Notes under the pieces: generated by a model | Databases searched by the model: none | Seen by the model: the letters and a program-made list of their open reading frames with translations, nothing else | Told to the model about the DNA's origin: nothing | Program-made: the position numbers and the translations under genes | In this document: in pieces, positions 8,027 to 18,685 of the stretch | Layout: every line of letters starts with the position of its first letter | How positions within the stretch are numbered: the stretch's first letter is position 1 | Source of the DNA: Gammaproteobacteria bacterium | Lineage (GTDB): Bacteria > Pseudomonadota > Gammaproteobacteria > Pseudomonadales > Cellvibrionaceae | Direction of reading: 5' to 3' | NCBI GenBank assembly: GCA_004172865.1 | Contig: SEBV01000003.1 | Coordinates: 186,001-250,000 of the forward strand | DNA length: 64,000 nucleotides

Positions 8027-9592
8027 ATGCAAATTACTGCAAGCCAAACTTTAGCGACAGCTACTAACGCTACTGCTCCTATTACTGTTACGCCAACCGT
8101 GGTGCCAGACAGCAAAACCCAAACTATTACAGCGGCAGAGTCTTCGCCTTCTACCATCGTAGAAATTTCGAATACGGTTGCCAAAGAACCAGCGTCAACT
8201 TATGAGAAGCCAGTTGAAATAGTTCAGGTTCGAAACACGCAGGATAAAACCGCTACGGCACTCAAGATCAGCCAACAACTTTCCACCAACCTCTCCAGCA
8301 TTAGCGCCAAAAAAACCGGCTTTTCAGTACAAACATTTTTTAGCCAAGTAGGCGCATTGAGCCGCGAAACCTCTGACTACAAAAACGAGGCGCGCGTTGT
8401 CCGTGTGGCTGGCAGTAAAGCAAATGAAAAAGTAGCGGCGGATTTTTCTACAGGCGCGGGGAAACCTCAGGAAACTGTGACTTTACAAATTCGCACCAAA
8501 GATGGCGACACAATTGACATCAAAGTTCAACGCAGCACTGCCGACACCGGCGATAGTTTGGCGTTTTCATTTAAGGTAACGGGGAAATTATCGGAAGAAG
8601 AACAAACTGCGCTGGAAAAGCTCGCGGGGAAATTAGGTGAAGTCGCTGATGATTTTTTTCGCACAGGTACATCGCATCTTCACGGTTTGAAAGAATTTGA
8701 TAAGGCCAATTTGCAAGATTTTCATTTGGAATTTAGCAGACCGAAAGCAGACACTTACGAAACGATGAGTTACGATTTTTCGGTAGACGAAGCATCGCAA
8801 ACACAACATTTACATGCGAAAGATGTTGATGACTACAGCGTAGATATCACCACCAACTTGCAAGGTTTACTCGGCGGTGCTACCGCGGCATCCAGCAATT
8901 CTATGAACGCCTACTTAAAAATAATCCGCGATACACTGAACCAATATCAACCCACTATGCAAGAGCATTCAAATACCTTGAGCGCTCAGTTTATTATCGA
9001 TAGTTTCACCAGCATGGTGACGCCAGCAGAATCACAATTCGCGCTACCTAACCCGACGCTTACAGAAAAGGCGATAGATGCTTTTGACTCAGGTCTGCCG
9101 GATTTTAACGCTACCATAAATGCACCACTGTTGAGAAAACGAGCTAATTATCTTTTTCCTGAGTCTATGAGTCTGCAACTGAGTCAGAAAACGGAAATTG
9201 AAAAACGTGATGACGGTGGAGTGCTGGTCAAACAAACAAATTCTTTCGAGCGTCATAGTACCGAAATAGAAGGTATTGTTGGCAGTGACAAGGGTGATTT
9301 AAAGACAGGAAACTTTATTTACAAAACTGTGAATGAAAAGCAGCAAACATCACGTATTCTTGATCTCAACAAAAAAAATATTAACAACCTGATTACTGAA
9401 CACACGAGCAGCACAAACAACACTGAAAAAACCTACAACGACTTTCATTTGCAAGACACTAAAAAAGACCAACACAGCGAGCGTCAACTAACACAATTAA
9501 TCGACGACGTTAAAAAATACAAAGGTCTTCGACAACAGGCATTTGACAGCTTAAATTATATTTCTCTCAGCAACGATAAACTGTTTTTCTAA
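8027..9592 (+). CDS. Unrecognised 521-residue protein divergent from flhA
   Basis: I do not recognise a named family. The ATG at 8027 is preceded by AAGAGGA at a good distance; the open frame extends to a TTG at 7997, which lacks such a site. There is no signal peptide or membrane segment. The first ~90 residues are Thr/Ala/Ser rich and probably disordered. Residues ~145-215 form a compact acidic stretch (LQIRTKDGDTIDIKVQ, then a helix with LSEEEQTALEKLAGKLG). The C-terminal third is polar and Asn/Lys/Thr rich. Its position next to flhA allows a link to motility, but nothing in the sequence proves it. It ends at a strong bidirectional terminator. Confidence 0.75.
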   Translation: MQITASQTLATATNATAPITVTPTVVPDSKTQTITAAESSPSTIVEISNTVAKEPASTYEKPVEIVQVRNTQDKTATALKISQQLSTNLSSISAKKTGFSVQTFFSQVGALSRETSDYKNEARVVRVAGSKANEKVAADFSTGAGKPQETVTLQIRTKDGDTIDIKVQRSTADTGDSLAFSFKVTGKLSEEEQTALEKLAGKLGEVADDFFRTGTSHLHGLKEFDKANLQDFHLEFSRPKADTYETMSYDFSVDEASQTQHLHAKDVDDYSVDITTNLQGLLGGATAASSNSMNAYLKIIRDTLNQYQPTMQEHSNTLSAQFIIDSFTSMVTPAESQFALPNPTLTEKAIDAFDSGLPDFNATINAPLLRKRANYLFPESMSLQLSQKTEIEKRDDGGVLVKQTNSFERHSTEIEGIVGSDKGDLKTGNFIYKTVNEKQQTSRILDLNKKNINNLITEHTSSTNNTEKTYNDFHLQDTKKDQHSERQLTQLIDDVKKYKGLRQQAFDSLNYISLSNDKLFF

Positions 9593-9615
9593 TTCCCTTC
9601 CATTTTCAATACAAA

Positions 9616-9647
9616 AAAATAACCCGTGAATACTCACGGGTTATTTT
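9616..9647. terminator. Bidirectional intrinsic terminator
   Basis: A perfect 14-base stem AAAATAACCCGTGA / TCACGGGTTATTTT with loop ATAC. The A-rich and T-rich ends let it stop both the 8027-9592 gene and the convergent barrel gene at 9685-10269. Confidence 0.9.
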
Positions 9648-9684
9648 GTCGTCAATTAAATCCAGTGATAAGTCACCTATTTAA

Positions 9685-10269
9685 TTAAAAGCGGTAAACA
9701 CCACCGGCAAATAAGCCTTGCACGTCATCTTTGTGACCTGGTTGATCAGAGAGATCACGGTAGTTTTGGTATTCAACACGAATTGCAAATTGCTCATTAA
9801 GATTAAATTTAACGCCCGCACCCCAGAAAGGAGTGTTGCCGTTTTCATCTTTAATGGGCACACCTTCAATCTCACCCGTATTGTTGGTGTCGTAACGCGC
9901 GTAACCAAGACGACCGAATACGCCAAACCAATCATTAACAGGAATGGTACCTAAAGCACTCAAGGTAATTGCATTAGATTTTTGTCTAACGCTAACGGTA
10001 TTGTCGTTTGAATCAAATACAGTACCAAAGCTGGTATAGCCTAATTCAACGCCGAAATTTTTGTTGAAATCATAACCGATTTCAATACGAGGGCCATTAT
10101 CGCTATTGTCACAGTTGGTGATGTGATCGCAATATTTTTTAGCTTCAGTGCGGCCGTAATCCACACCTACAGTGAAGCCATTTTCTTCAGCTGCAAATGC
10201 TGCTGGTGCGAAGCTGAAACCGGTTAGCGCTGCACATAGCGCACCCATATAAATTTTTTGTTTAAGCAT
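9685..10269 (-). CDS. Small outer-membrane beta-barrel protein (OmpA/OmpW-like fold)
   Basis: A 194-residue protein with a clear signal peptide (MLKQKIYMGALCAALTGFSF, cleavage after AFA) and alternating amphipathic strands, ending in the outer-membrane signature GVYRF with a terminal phenylalanine. Family resemblance is to the single-domain OMP_b-brl/OmpA-like barrels. Strands such as GPRIEIGYDF, GVELGYTSFG and FAIRVEYQNYR are visible. Two cysteines in KKYCDHITNC could form a disulphide in an extracellular loop. TAGGAG lies nine bases before the ATG. The substrate or function is unknown. It is monocistronic, with an inverted repeat in its leader. Confidence 0.85.
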   Translation of the reverse strand: MLKQKIYMGALCAALTGFSFAPAAFAAEENGFTVGVDYGRTEAKKYCDHITNCDNSDNGPRIEIGYDFNKNFGVELGYTSFGTVFDSNDNTVSVRQKSNAITLSALGTIPVNDWFGVFGRLGYARYDTNNTGEIEGVPIKDENGNTPFWGAGVKFNLNEQFAIRVEYQNYRDLSDQPGHKDDVQGLFAGGVYRF

Positions 10270-10290
10270 GATTAAAACTCCTATCAGTAA

Positions 10291-10312
10291 TTGATATGTT
10301 GTGTCATATCAA
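10291..10312. promoter_or_regulatory. Inverted repeat in the leader of the barrel gene
   Basis: TTGATATG and CATATCAA are perfect 8-base arms with a 6-base spacer, lying 22-43 bases upstream of the start codon. The AT-rich composition suggests either a protein-binding site or a leader hairpin just upstream of the ribosome-binding site. Confidence 0.5.
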
Positions 10313-10895
10313 TCTTGTGTGTAAAAACAACCGTAAATTAAAACAGCTTAATAATTACTCATTAAAACTGTCGTGTTATCACTCCTTTCTAACGGTTTAC
10401 AAAACTTCTTTCCGTTTTCAAATCCCTGATTCTTTAATTTTCCGTGTCGAGTACTTTAATTTGCATTAGAAACATTCGACGACTTCGATGCAAATATTAA
10501 TTAGATGAGCGATTAGGGTATGTGCGGAACCGAACTTTATATAACAAATTTATTAAGAAAATTTAATTTTATAAAATAAATATTTTTAAAATTATAAAAA
10601 ACAAAATAACCAAGAAATGTGCAAATAGCACTTTGAACAGCGATTAAAGAAAATCTTAAAAATTTCCTATACGCGTTGAAAAATAGTATTTTAAAAATTA
10701 ACTCTCAACATTAAAGTTAATTTAACAAGTTACAAATAACATGAAGATAAAACAGCAGGAATAATTTTTAGAAATTTTAAAATCCAACAATTTGCAACGA
10801 AGCAAGCATATTGATAGCCGTATTTGTAGCGCTATTTACACCCGTTGAAATCGGCTAGTTTCTGCGACTAACAATTTCAATAAACCTCATTTTGG
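10313..10895. other. AT-rich intergenic spacer without genes
   Basis: About 580 bases between the barrel gene and the queA promoter, very rich in A/T (runs such as AAATTTAATTTTATAAAATA). I see no open frame with coding character, no tRNA and no clear terminator. It presumably holds upstream regulatory sequence for the barrel gene; an H-NS/MvaT-like binding zone is possible but unproven. Confidence 0.5.
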
Positions 10896-10901
10896 TATAC
10901 C
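10893..10901 (+). promoter_or_regulatory. Extended -10 promoter of queA
   Basis: TGGTATACC matches an extended -10 (TGnTATAAT) followed by a GC-rich stretch. It would give a leader of about 30 bases before the queA ATG. No good -35 is seen. Confidence 0.5.
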
Positions 10902-10938
10902 CTTGCGGGCCTTAATTGAGCTACCTGAACACCTTGTT

Positions 10939-12009
10939 ATGCGCCGCCAAGACTTTTTCTACGAACTGCCCGATTCCCTCATCGCCCGCGCTCCAACTGC
11001 TGAGCGACGCGGCAGCCGTTTACTGTGTTTAGATGGCCCGAGCGGCGCATTGGTACATCGCCAATTTCCCGAATTGCTGGAGTTGATAAACCCCGGCGAT
11101 TTGATGGTGTTTAACGATACGCGTGTGATTCCAGCGCGCGTCTTCGGCCAGAAAGAATCCGGCGGCCAGGTAGAGATTTTGGTGGAGCGCGTGTTAGATA
11201 CCCATCGCGTTCTTGCCCACACTCGCGCGAGCAAAGCACCTAAGCCAAACGCGATTGTTATCCTGCAAGATGGCACGCGCCTTCGGATGGTTGCTCGCCA
11301 TGAGGCGTTGTTTGAGTGGGAATTTCAGACTGAAGAAACCGCGCTGTCGGTATTGGATCGCATTGGCCATATGCCGCTACCGCCTTATATTGATCGCGAA
11401 GATGCAGCCAGTGACCGCGAGCGCTATCAAACGGTTTACAGCCAGAAGCAAGGTGCCGTAGCCGCGCCTACTGCAGGCCTGCATTTTGATGAATTGATGC
11501 TCGAACAACTTCGCGCCAAAGGCGTACAAACGGCATTTGTAACCTTGCATGTAGGCGCGGGCACATTTCAGCCAGTGCGTGCTGACAATATTACTGAGCA
11601 CCATATGCATTCCGAGGTGATGGATTTATCCGCCGAGGTTTGCGAACTAGTCAGGCAAGCAAAAGCTGCAGGTAAGCGAGTAATTGCCGTGGGAACCACC
11701 AGCGTTCGCTGCCTTGAATCTGCAGCCCAGGGATTTAATGATCCTGCCAAAAAAGGCGAGATTCATCCCTACCAGGGCGAAACGGCGATTTTTATTTATC
11801 CCACCTACAAATTTAATGTTGTGGATGCCTTGGTAACTAACTTTCACCTTCCCGAATCTACTTTATTAATGTTGGTGTCTGCGCTCGCCGGTTACAAAAA
11901 CACCATGCATGCCTACGCCGAAGCGGTTGCTAATCAATATCGCTTTTTTAGTTATGGCGATGCCATGTTTGTAACGAAGAATCCCGATGCAATAAACGAA
12001 ATTCCTTAA
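10939..12009 (+). CDS. queA: S-adenosylmethionine:tRNA ribosyltransferase-isomerase QueA
   Basis: Transfers the ribosyl part of SAM to 7-aminomethyl-7-deazaguanine in tRNA, forming epoxyqueuosine. The 356-residue protein matches QueA throughout: [56 protein letters not shown] and [17 protein letters not shown]. The ATG at 10939 aligns with the E. coli start; an in-frame TTG at 10903 only adds 12 non-conserved residues. It is followed by tgt, which acts earlier in the same pathway, with a palindromic repeat pair inserted between them. Confidence 0.97.
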   Translation: MRRQDFFYELPDSLIARAPTAERRGSRLLCLDGPSGALVHRQFPELLELINPGDLMVFNDTRVIPARVFGQKESGGQVEILVERVLDTHRVLAHTRASKAPKPNAIVILQDGTRLRMVARHEALFEWEFQTEETALSVLDRIGHMPLPPYIDREDAASDRERYQTVYSQKQGAVAAPTAGLHFDELMLEQLRAKGVQTAFVTLHVGAGTFQPVRADNITEHHMHSEVMDLSAEVCELVRQAKAAGKRVIAVGTTSVRCLESAAQGFNDPAKKGEIHPYQGETAIFIYPTYKFNVVDALVTNFHLPESTLLMLVSALAGYKNTMHAYAEAVANQYRFFSYGDAMFVTKNPDAINEIP

Positions 12010-12035
12010 ACGCAAATCTTCCCAGAACTGAGATA

Positions 12036-13274
<1,239 letters not shown>

Positions 13275-13302
13275 CCAACTATGCGCCGAACCGGCTCACA
13301 AT

Positions 13303-13329
13303 CCGGCCACAATAGATTGTTGTGGCCGG
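13303..13329. terminator. GC-rich hairpin after tgt
   Basis: CCGGCCACAA / TTGTGGCCGG, a perfect 10-base stem with a 7-base loop. It lacks a T-run, so it may be a weak or Rho-assisted terminator or an mRNA 3' stabiliser. It overlaps the -35 region of the promoter proposed for secD. Confidence 0.5.
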
Positions 13330-13344
13330 TTAAATCGGTATAAT
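13317..13344 (+). promoter_or_regulatory. Promoter of secD-secF
   Basis: TTGTTG, 16 bases, then a perfect TATAAT (13339-13344), followed by the GC-rich CCGGCGC. The transcript would begin near 13351, about 115 bases ahead of secD. Confidence 0.65.
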
Positions 13345-13465
13345 CCGGCGCTTTCATCTGTCGCAACCCGCCACAGTTATAAACATGATTTGAACCGGCA
13401 ACACTCATTATAAATGCCGCTCAAACAGTCAAAAAAAGCTTCATACAATCGTCACGGGACTTTTT

Positions 13466-15346
13466 ATGTTAAACCGCTACCCGCTTTGGAAATATATCCT
13501 GCTGCTTATCACGACCATTTTGTCGTTAGTTTATGCGGTGCCGAATTTTTACTATCCAGATCCCGCTGTTCAGGTCTCCGGTAACTCAAGTGGCACAGTT
13601 ATCGATGCACCCGTTCTTGCCAAAGTCGAATCTGCTTTAAAAGATGCAAAAATCGAATATTTTGGCGCTGAAGCAAATGGTAAAGCAGCGTTAATTCGCT
13701 TGCGTAAAGATGACGATCAAATGAACGCGCGCAGACGCATTCAACAAAGTCTTGGTGATGATTATGTAGTAGCACTTAATCGCGCCTCTACTACTCCAAA
13801 GTGGTTGCAAAGCCTGGGTGCCGCGCCCATGAAATTGGGTTTGGACCTGGCGGGCGGCGTACACTTTTTGTTAGAAGTTGATACCGGTTTTGCGTTGGAA
13901 AAACGTCAAAGTATTACTGCTGACGATTTCAAAGAAAAACTGCGCAAAGAAAAAATTCGCTACACATCAATTAACAATACGCCAAATAACGCGATTGTTG
14001 CGCGCTTCAAAACCGCTGAATATCGCGATCAAGCAATCGCCGAATTGCGTAAAACATCTCCGCAATATTTATTTAACAAACCTGCTACCGAAAATGCAGA
14101 TGAATTCAGCTTTATCGCAACGCTGAGTGAGGCTGCGGTGAAAGAAATTGAAGACTATGCGATCAGCCAAAACTTGCAAACCTTGCGTAACCGCGTAAAT
14201 GAATTGGGAGTTTCCGAACCTATCGTACAGAAACAAGGCCGCAATCGTATTATTGTTGAATTGGCGGGCGTGCAAGATCCTGCTGAAGCGAAACGCGTTA
14301 TCGGTAAAACCGCAAACCTTGAATTCCATATGGAAGCATTGCCAGATGCAATGATTTCCAGCAAAGAACAATTCAATTGGCGCAATGAAAACGAACAAGC
14401 TCGCCGTGGCCCAGCTTGGCTGGAAAAACAAATTATCGTCACTGGCGATCAGGTGTCTGATGCCCGCAGCAGCTTCGATTCTGAAACCAGCGGCCAACAA
14501 GTAAATATCACGCTCGACAGTTCTGGCGGCGTAAAAATGAATCACGCCACCAAAAATAGTATTGGTCGCAAAATGGGTATTCTATTTATTGAATACAAAA
14601 ACCACACCGAATTCGTAACCAACGAACAAGGCGAACAAATTGAAAAAAATACCCAGTACATCGAACGGAAAATTATCAGCCTCGCTACCGTTCAATCTGC
14701 TCTCGGTTATTCATTCCGCATCACTGGTTTAGATGCTCCCGGTGAAGCATCAGAACTCGCATTACTGTTACGTGCCGGTGCCCTCGCAGCGCCCATGCAC
14801 TTTGTTGAAGAGCGCACAATTGGTCCATCACTCGGTGCAGAGAACATCAAAAAAGGTGTGAAATCCTGTTTGTGGGGCTTAGCCGTTGTTTCAATTTTCA
14901 TGCTCGCGGTTTATCGCGTGTTTGGTTTATTTGCTAACGTCGCACTTACTATTAACTTGTTTATGTTGATAAGCGTGTTGTCGCTCTTTGGTGCGACCAT
15001 GACTCTTCCAGGTATTGCCGGTATCGTATTGACTCTGGGTATTGCGGTAGATGCCAACGTACTTATTTACTCGCGGATTCGTGAAGAAATTAGAAACGGA
15101 ATGTCAGCGCAACAGGCGATTCACATAGGTTACGAGCGCGCCTTCATTACCATTCTCGACGCTAACGTAACGACCTTTATTATGGGTGTAATTTTGTTCG
15201 CGATTGGTACGGGTGCAGTTAAAGGTTTTGCTATTTCGCTGTGTATTGGTCTTGTGACCTCCATGTTTACTTCCATCATGATCAGCCGCGCGTTGGCGAA
15301 CATGGTTTACGGTAAGCGTAAAAACCTACAACACGTTTCAGTTTAA
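13466..15346 (+). CDS. secD: Protein translocase subunit SecD
   Basis: RND-type membrane protein that works with SecF to pull preproteins out of SecYEG using the proton gradient. It has an N-terminal membrane segment (WKYILLLITTILSLVYAVP), the LGLDLAGGVHFLLEVD motif at the start of the periplasmic P1 domain, and five more membrane segments at the C-terminus with TLPGIAGIVLTLGIAVDANV and the DANVTTFI motif. Length 626 against 615 in E. coli. The ATG at 13466 is preceded by CGGGAC. It is separated from secF by 15 bases. Confidence 0.97.
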   Translation: MLNRYPLWKYILLLITTILSLVYAVPNFYYPDPAVQVSGNSSGTVIDAPVLAKVESALKDAKIEYFGAEANGKAALIRLRKDDDQMNARRRIQQSLGDDYVVALNRASTTPKWLQSLGAAPMKLGLDLAGGVHFLLEVDTGFALEKRQSITADDFKEKLRKEKIRYTSINNTPNNAIVARFKTAEYRDQAIAELRKTSPQYLFNKPATENADEFSFIATLSEAAVKEIEDYAISQNLQTLRNRVNELGVSEPIVQKQGRNRIIVELAGVQDPAEAKRVIGKTANLEFHMEALPDAMISSKEQFNWRNENEQARRGPAWLEKQIIVTGDQVSDARSSFDSETSGQQVNITLDSSGGVKMNHATKNSIGRKMGILFIEYKNHTEFVTNEQGEQIEKNTQYIERKIISLATVQSALGYSFRITGLDAPGEASELALLLRAGALAAPMHFVEERTIGPSLGAENIKKGVKSCLWGLAVVSIFMLAVYRVFGLFANVALTINLFMLISVLSLFGATMTLPGIAGIVLTLGIAVDANVLIYSRIREEIRNGMSAQQAIHIGYERAFITILDANVTTFIMGVILFAIGTGAVKGFAISLCIGLVTSMFTSIMISRALANMVYGKRKNLQHVSV

Positions 15347-15361
15347 ACGGGGCTCTCAATC

Positions 15362-16531
15362 ATGGCGTACGAAATGAAAACTATTAATTTTATGGGAATC
15401 CGAAAGTACACATCGGGTTTCTCTATTGTTCTCACCATTCTTGCGGTTTTATCCATTACGTTTCATGGATTTAATTTCGGTTTGGATTTCACCGGCGGAA
15501 CACAGCTTGAGCTGTTGCTCAACAAACCCGCCGATATTCCTAAAATTCGTGAAGTACTGGAAGAAGAACATTTACGTAGCCCCGTTGCCGTTGTATTCGG
15601 CGAAGAAAACGACGTAATGATTCGCACCCAGGACGAATTAAAAACTAAAGGTCGCGACCAAATTGCAGCGGAAATATCCAAGCTGGGTAACGGCGCCGAA
15701 ATAAAAAGTGTAGGCAACCCACCACGGGATTTAGAAGGCTATTCTGAAACCGTCGTCCTTGCCAATGTCACAGAGCAACAACTTTCCAGCGCGAAAATTT
15801 TTGATGCAGAACGTTTTGGCAAAGTATTAGTTACCACTGAAAAAGACCAAACACTTTCAGTATCAATCGCCAATCCCCTAGGCTCGGTTTACAGCAACTA
15901 TTTAAAAACAAAAATAGAAGCAGCAACAAATTCTGAAATTAAAATTTTGGGCAGCGCAAGCGTAGGTTCACAAGTTGGTGAAGAGTTGATGAACAACGGC
16001 GGCCTCGGAATCCTGTGTGCTTTTGCATTGGTATTTTTATACGTTGCCATTCAATTCCAGTGGAAATTCTCAGTTGGCGCCATCGTTTCCTTGATACACG
16101 TTACCGTCGTAACTCTCGGTTGCTTCTCGCTATTCCAATGGGATTTTGATTTGACGGTATTGGCTGCGATTATTGCGTTGATCGGTTATTCCATTAACGA
16201 CACTATCGTTATCTTCGACCGTATTCGTGAAAACTTCCGCAAGCTGCGCAAAATGGATCCGATCGATATCGTAAATATTTCGATGACGCAAACGCTAGGT
16301 CGGTCGATCATGACGCACGTTACTGTATTTCTGGTGATGACAGTATTGTTTGTATTCGGCGGAGAAATTTTGTCGGGCTTCTCTAAAGCCATGATGATTG
16401 GTGTTGTGTTCGGTACCTACTCTTCTATCTACATTGCTGCTAACGCAACTGTAGCGTTGGGAATTGGTAAAGAAGATTTGATGCCACGCGCAAAAGAAGG
16501 CGAAGGTGGCGAGGCAGATTCAGCGCCTTAA
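15362..16531 (+). CDS. secF: Protein translocase subunit SecF with enlarged periplasmic domain
   Basis: Partner of SecD. It shows GLDFTGGTQLEL in the first periplasmic segment and the membrane signatures GYSINDTIVIFDRIRENFRK and QTLGRSIMTHVTVFLV. At 389 residues it is about 65 longer than E. coli SecF (323). The extra residues fall in the periplasmic P1 domain (roughly residues 115-190: ETVVLANVTEQQ through YLKTKIEAA), which looks like a second small alpha/beta unit. Translation probably starts at ATG 15362. It ends the secDF unit at a strong terminator. Confidence 0.96.
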   Translation: MAYEMKTINFMGIRKYTSGFSIVLTILAVLSITFHGFNFGLDFTGGTQLELLLNKPADIPKIREVLEEEHLRSPVAVVFGEENDVMIRTQDELKTKGRDQIAAEISKLGNGAEIKSVGNPPRDLEGYSETVVLANVTEQQLSSAKIFDAERFGKVLVTTEKDQTLSVSIANPLGSVYSNYLKTKIEAATNSEIKILGSASVGSQVGEELMNNGGLGILCAFALVFLYVAIQFQWKFSVGAIVSLIHVTVVTLGCFSLFQWDFDLTVLAAIIALIGYSINDTIVIFDRIRENFRKLRKMDPIDIVNISMTQTLGRSIMTHVTVFLVMTVLFVFGGEILSGFSKAMMIGVVFGTYSSIYIAANATVALGIGKEDLMPRAKEGEGGEADSAP

Positions 16532-16550
16532 TCGCCGGCCTACCACTGAC

Positions 16551-16579
16551 AAAAAAACAGCGCACTGCGCTGTTTTTTT
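16551..16579 (+). terminator. Intrinsic terminator after secF
   Basis: AAAAAAACAGCGC / GCGCTGTTTTTTT with loop ACT, followed by further T residues. It ends secD-secF. Confidence 0.9.
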
Positions 16580-16657
16580 TATTTTTGAAATAGGGATTTT
16601 GCAATTGGCACCCAGCTGGTTTATCTTCAGCCCACAAACTACCCACCCACCCTTTCT

Positions 16658-18676
16658 GTGACCACTATGAACAAAGAAATAGACATCAGCATTCGTAGTG
16701 ACCTTCGCGAGAGCAACGACATTGAAACCTTGCGAGCAACCATCGCACGCTTTCAACGTATTTTTGGCGGCAGTGGTTACGGTTTGTGGGAATGGGATCT
16801 CGATACCCAACGTGTTGACTGGTTTGGTGGATTTTGGGAGAAACTCGGTTACACCGCTGAGGACGAACAAAATATTGTCGATGCCAACCTAATTATGCAC
16901 TTCATTCATCCTGATGATCAGGAAGCCAGCCAATACAGCGTAGCGCAGCATCTAAAAACGCGTAGACCCTTGAATACCAGCTATCGCATTCGAAAAAAAA
17001 ATGGTGATTATATTTGGACGCAAGTCCGCGCCGATTCGCTCTTTGATGAAAACGGTCGCGCACGCTTTATGTCCGGCGTGAGTTTTGACATCACCGCACT
17101 TAAACAAGCTGAAGAAGCCTTACGTGAATCTGAATCGCGACAAGAACGTATTATTCAATCGTCTAACGATGGCATTTGGGAATGGTACTCCACCAAAGGC
17201 GGCTTTCATTTTTCGAGCCGCTGCTGGGAATTAATTGGCTACGACGCAAACGACGACGAAATTGTTCAAGGCGAAGATAAATTAGTGGTTTGGCGCAAAC
17301 ACATACACCCGCAAGATCTCATTATTTTTGACCAGGCACTCAAAGATCACATGGCGGGGAAAGGTCCATTTGATATTGAGTATCGCCTGATTGGGAAAGA
17401 CAAAAAAATGCATTGGATTCGTGGCCGTGGCCGCGCAAGTTTCGATGCAAAAGGAAGACCGACAAGGATGTCAGGAGCAAATATGGATATGACTCAAATT
17501 AAACTCGCAGAGCAACGCGTTATTCAAGCCAAGGTCGCTGCTGAAAAAGCGAATCAGGCAAAATCAGAATTTCTTTCCAGCATGAGCCACGAATTGCGCA
17601 CTCCGCTGAATGCGATTTTGGGTTACGCGCAATTATTCGAATACGATTTAAATTTAACGCAGCAGCAAATGGCGAACATGCGCGAAATTCGCAAAGCCGG
17701 CGATCATTTGTTGCAGCTCATTAATGACGTACTCGATCTCGCTAAAATCGAATCCGGCAAAATGACACTATCGCTTGAGCCGGTGTTGGTTTCTCGCATT
17801 ATTAACGAAGCCTTTACTCTGGTACAACCGCAGGCTGACGCCAAAGGCATTCATCTTTACTCCAGCTTTAACGCTATGGAAAATTATTATGTCATCGCCG
17901 ATAACGTACGTTACAAACAAGCGCTAATCAACTTATTAAGCAACGCCGTTAAATACAACAATATGGGCGGTGAAGTTGAAGTGAGCTTGCACCTCGCCAC
18001 ACCAAAAATGTTGCGACTTAATGTGCGCGACACAGGCAACGGAATTCCAGCAAATCGTCAGAACGAAGTGTTTCAACCCTTCAATCGCTTAAATGCTGAA
18101 TTCAGTAAAATTGAAGGGTCAGGCGTAGGTTTAGTTATCACCAAACAACTTGTTGAAATGATGAATGGCAATCTGGATTTCAAAAGTGTGGAAAATGTAG
18201 GAACAGATTTCTGGATTGATTTAACAATCGCCAGCGAATGGAATCAACAGGAAAATGAAATTATTAAATCGGTGGACTACATGCCTACACAACTCGCATT
18301 TGATACGCATAAGAAAGTCTTGTACATCGAAGATAACCCAACCAACATTCGTTTATTACAGCAATTTTTTGAACGCCACGATTGTTTAAGTTTGGATGTC
18401 GCAGAAGAACCTTTTGTTGGTATTTATAAAGCGCGCAGCACTCAGCCTGATTTAATTATTCTGGATATTAATTTACCCGGCATGGATGGTTTTGAAGCTA
18501 TGAGCGTTTTGCAAAAAGATCCTATGACACGTCATATTCCGGTTGTGGGTTTATCGGCAAATGCTATGCCCTACGATATTGAACGCGGAATTAAATCCGG
18601 ATTTTTTGAATATCTTACCAAACCAGTTGATATGAATAAGTTGATCGAAACTTTGAACCGAATTTTTTTGCAGTGA
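16658..18676 (+). CDS. Hybrid sensor histidine kinase (PAS-PAS-HisKA-HATPase-REC), probably cytoplasmic
   Basis: Multi-domain signalling protein of unknown input. Two PAS/PAC domains of the PAS_3 type (residues ~40-160 and ~165-285) are followed by a HisKA domain with FLSSMSHELRTPLNA (phospho-His at about residue 311). Next is an ATPase with N, G1 (RDTGNGIP) and G2 (GSGVGLVITK) boxes, then a C-terminal receiver with phospho-Asp at about 603 in ILDINLPGMDG and K in LTKPVD. No signal peptide or membrane helix is seen, so it is likely cytosolic. Start is GTG at 16658 or ATG at 16667. It interrupts the secF-suhB neighbourhood. It has no separate output regulator next to it. Confidence 0.9.
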   Translation: MTTMNKEIDISIRSDLRESNDIETLRATIARFQRIFGGSGYGLWEWDLDTQRVDWFGGFWEKLGYTAEDEQNIVDANLIMHFIHPDDQEASQYSVAQHLKTRRPLNTSYRIRKKNGDYIWTQVRADSLFDENGRARFMSGVSFDITALKQAEEALRESESRQERIIQSSNDGIWEWYSTKGGFHFSSRCWELIGYDANDDEIVQGEDKLVVWRKHIHPQDLIIFDQALKDHMAGKGPFDIEYRLIGKDKKMHWIRGRGRASFDAKGRPTRMSGANMDMTQIKLAEQRVIQAKVAAEKANQAKSEFLSSMSHELRTPLNAILGYAQLFEYDLNLTQQQMANMREIRKAGDHLLQLINDVLDLAKIESGKMTLSLEPVLVSRIINEAFTLVQPQADAKGIHLYSSFNAMENYYVIADNVRYKQALINLLSNAVKYNNMGGEVEVSLHLATPKMLRLNVRDTGNGIPANRQNEVFQPFNRLNAEFSKIEGSGVGLVITKQLVEMMNGNLDFKSVENVGTDFWIDLTIASEWNQQENEIIKSVDYMPTQLAFDTHKKVLYIEDNPTNIRLLQQFFERHDCLSLDVAEEPFVGIYKARSTQPDLIILDINLPGMDGFEAMSVLQKDPMTRHIPVVGLSANAMPYDIERGIKSGFFEYLTKPVDMNKLIETLNRIFLQ

Positions 18677-18685
18677 TTTGAAATT

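Noticed and set aside
14069-14545. 158-codon open frame opposite secD
   Set aside because: Fully antisense to conserved SecD sequence with no protein-like features.
16613-16630. Sigma-54-like TGGCAC ahead of the hybrid kinase
   Set aside because: The downstream box reads TGGTT instead of TTGC, so the invariant GC is lost.
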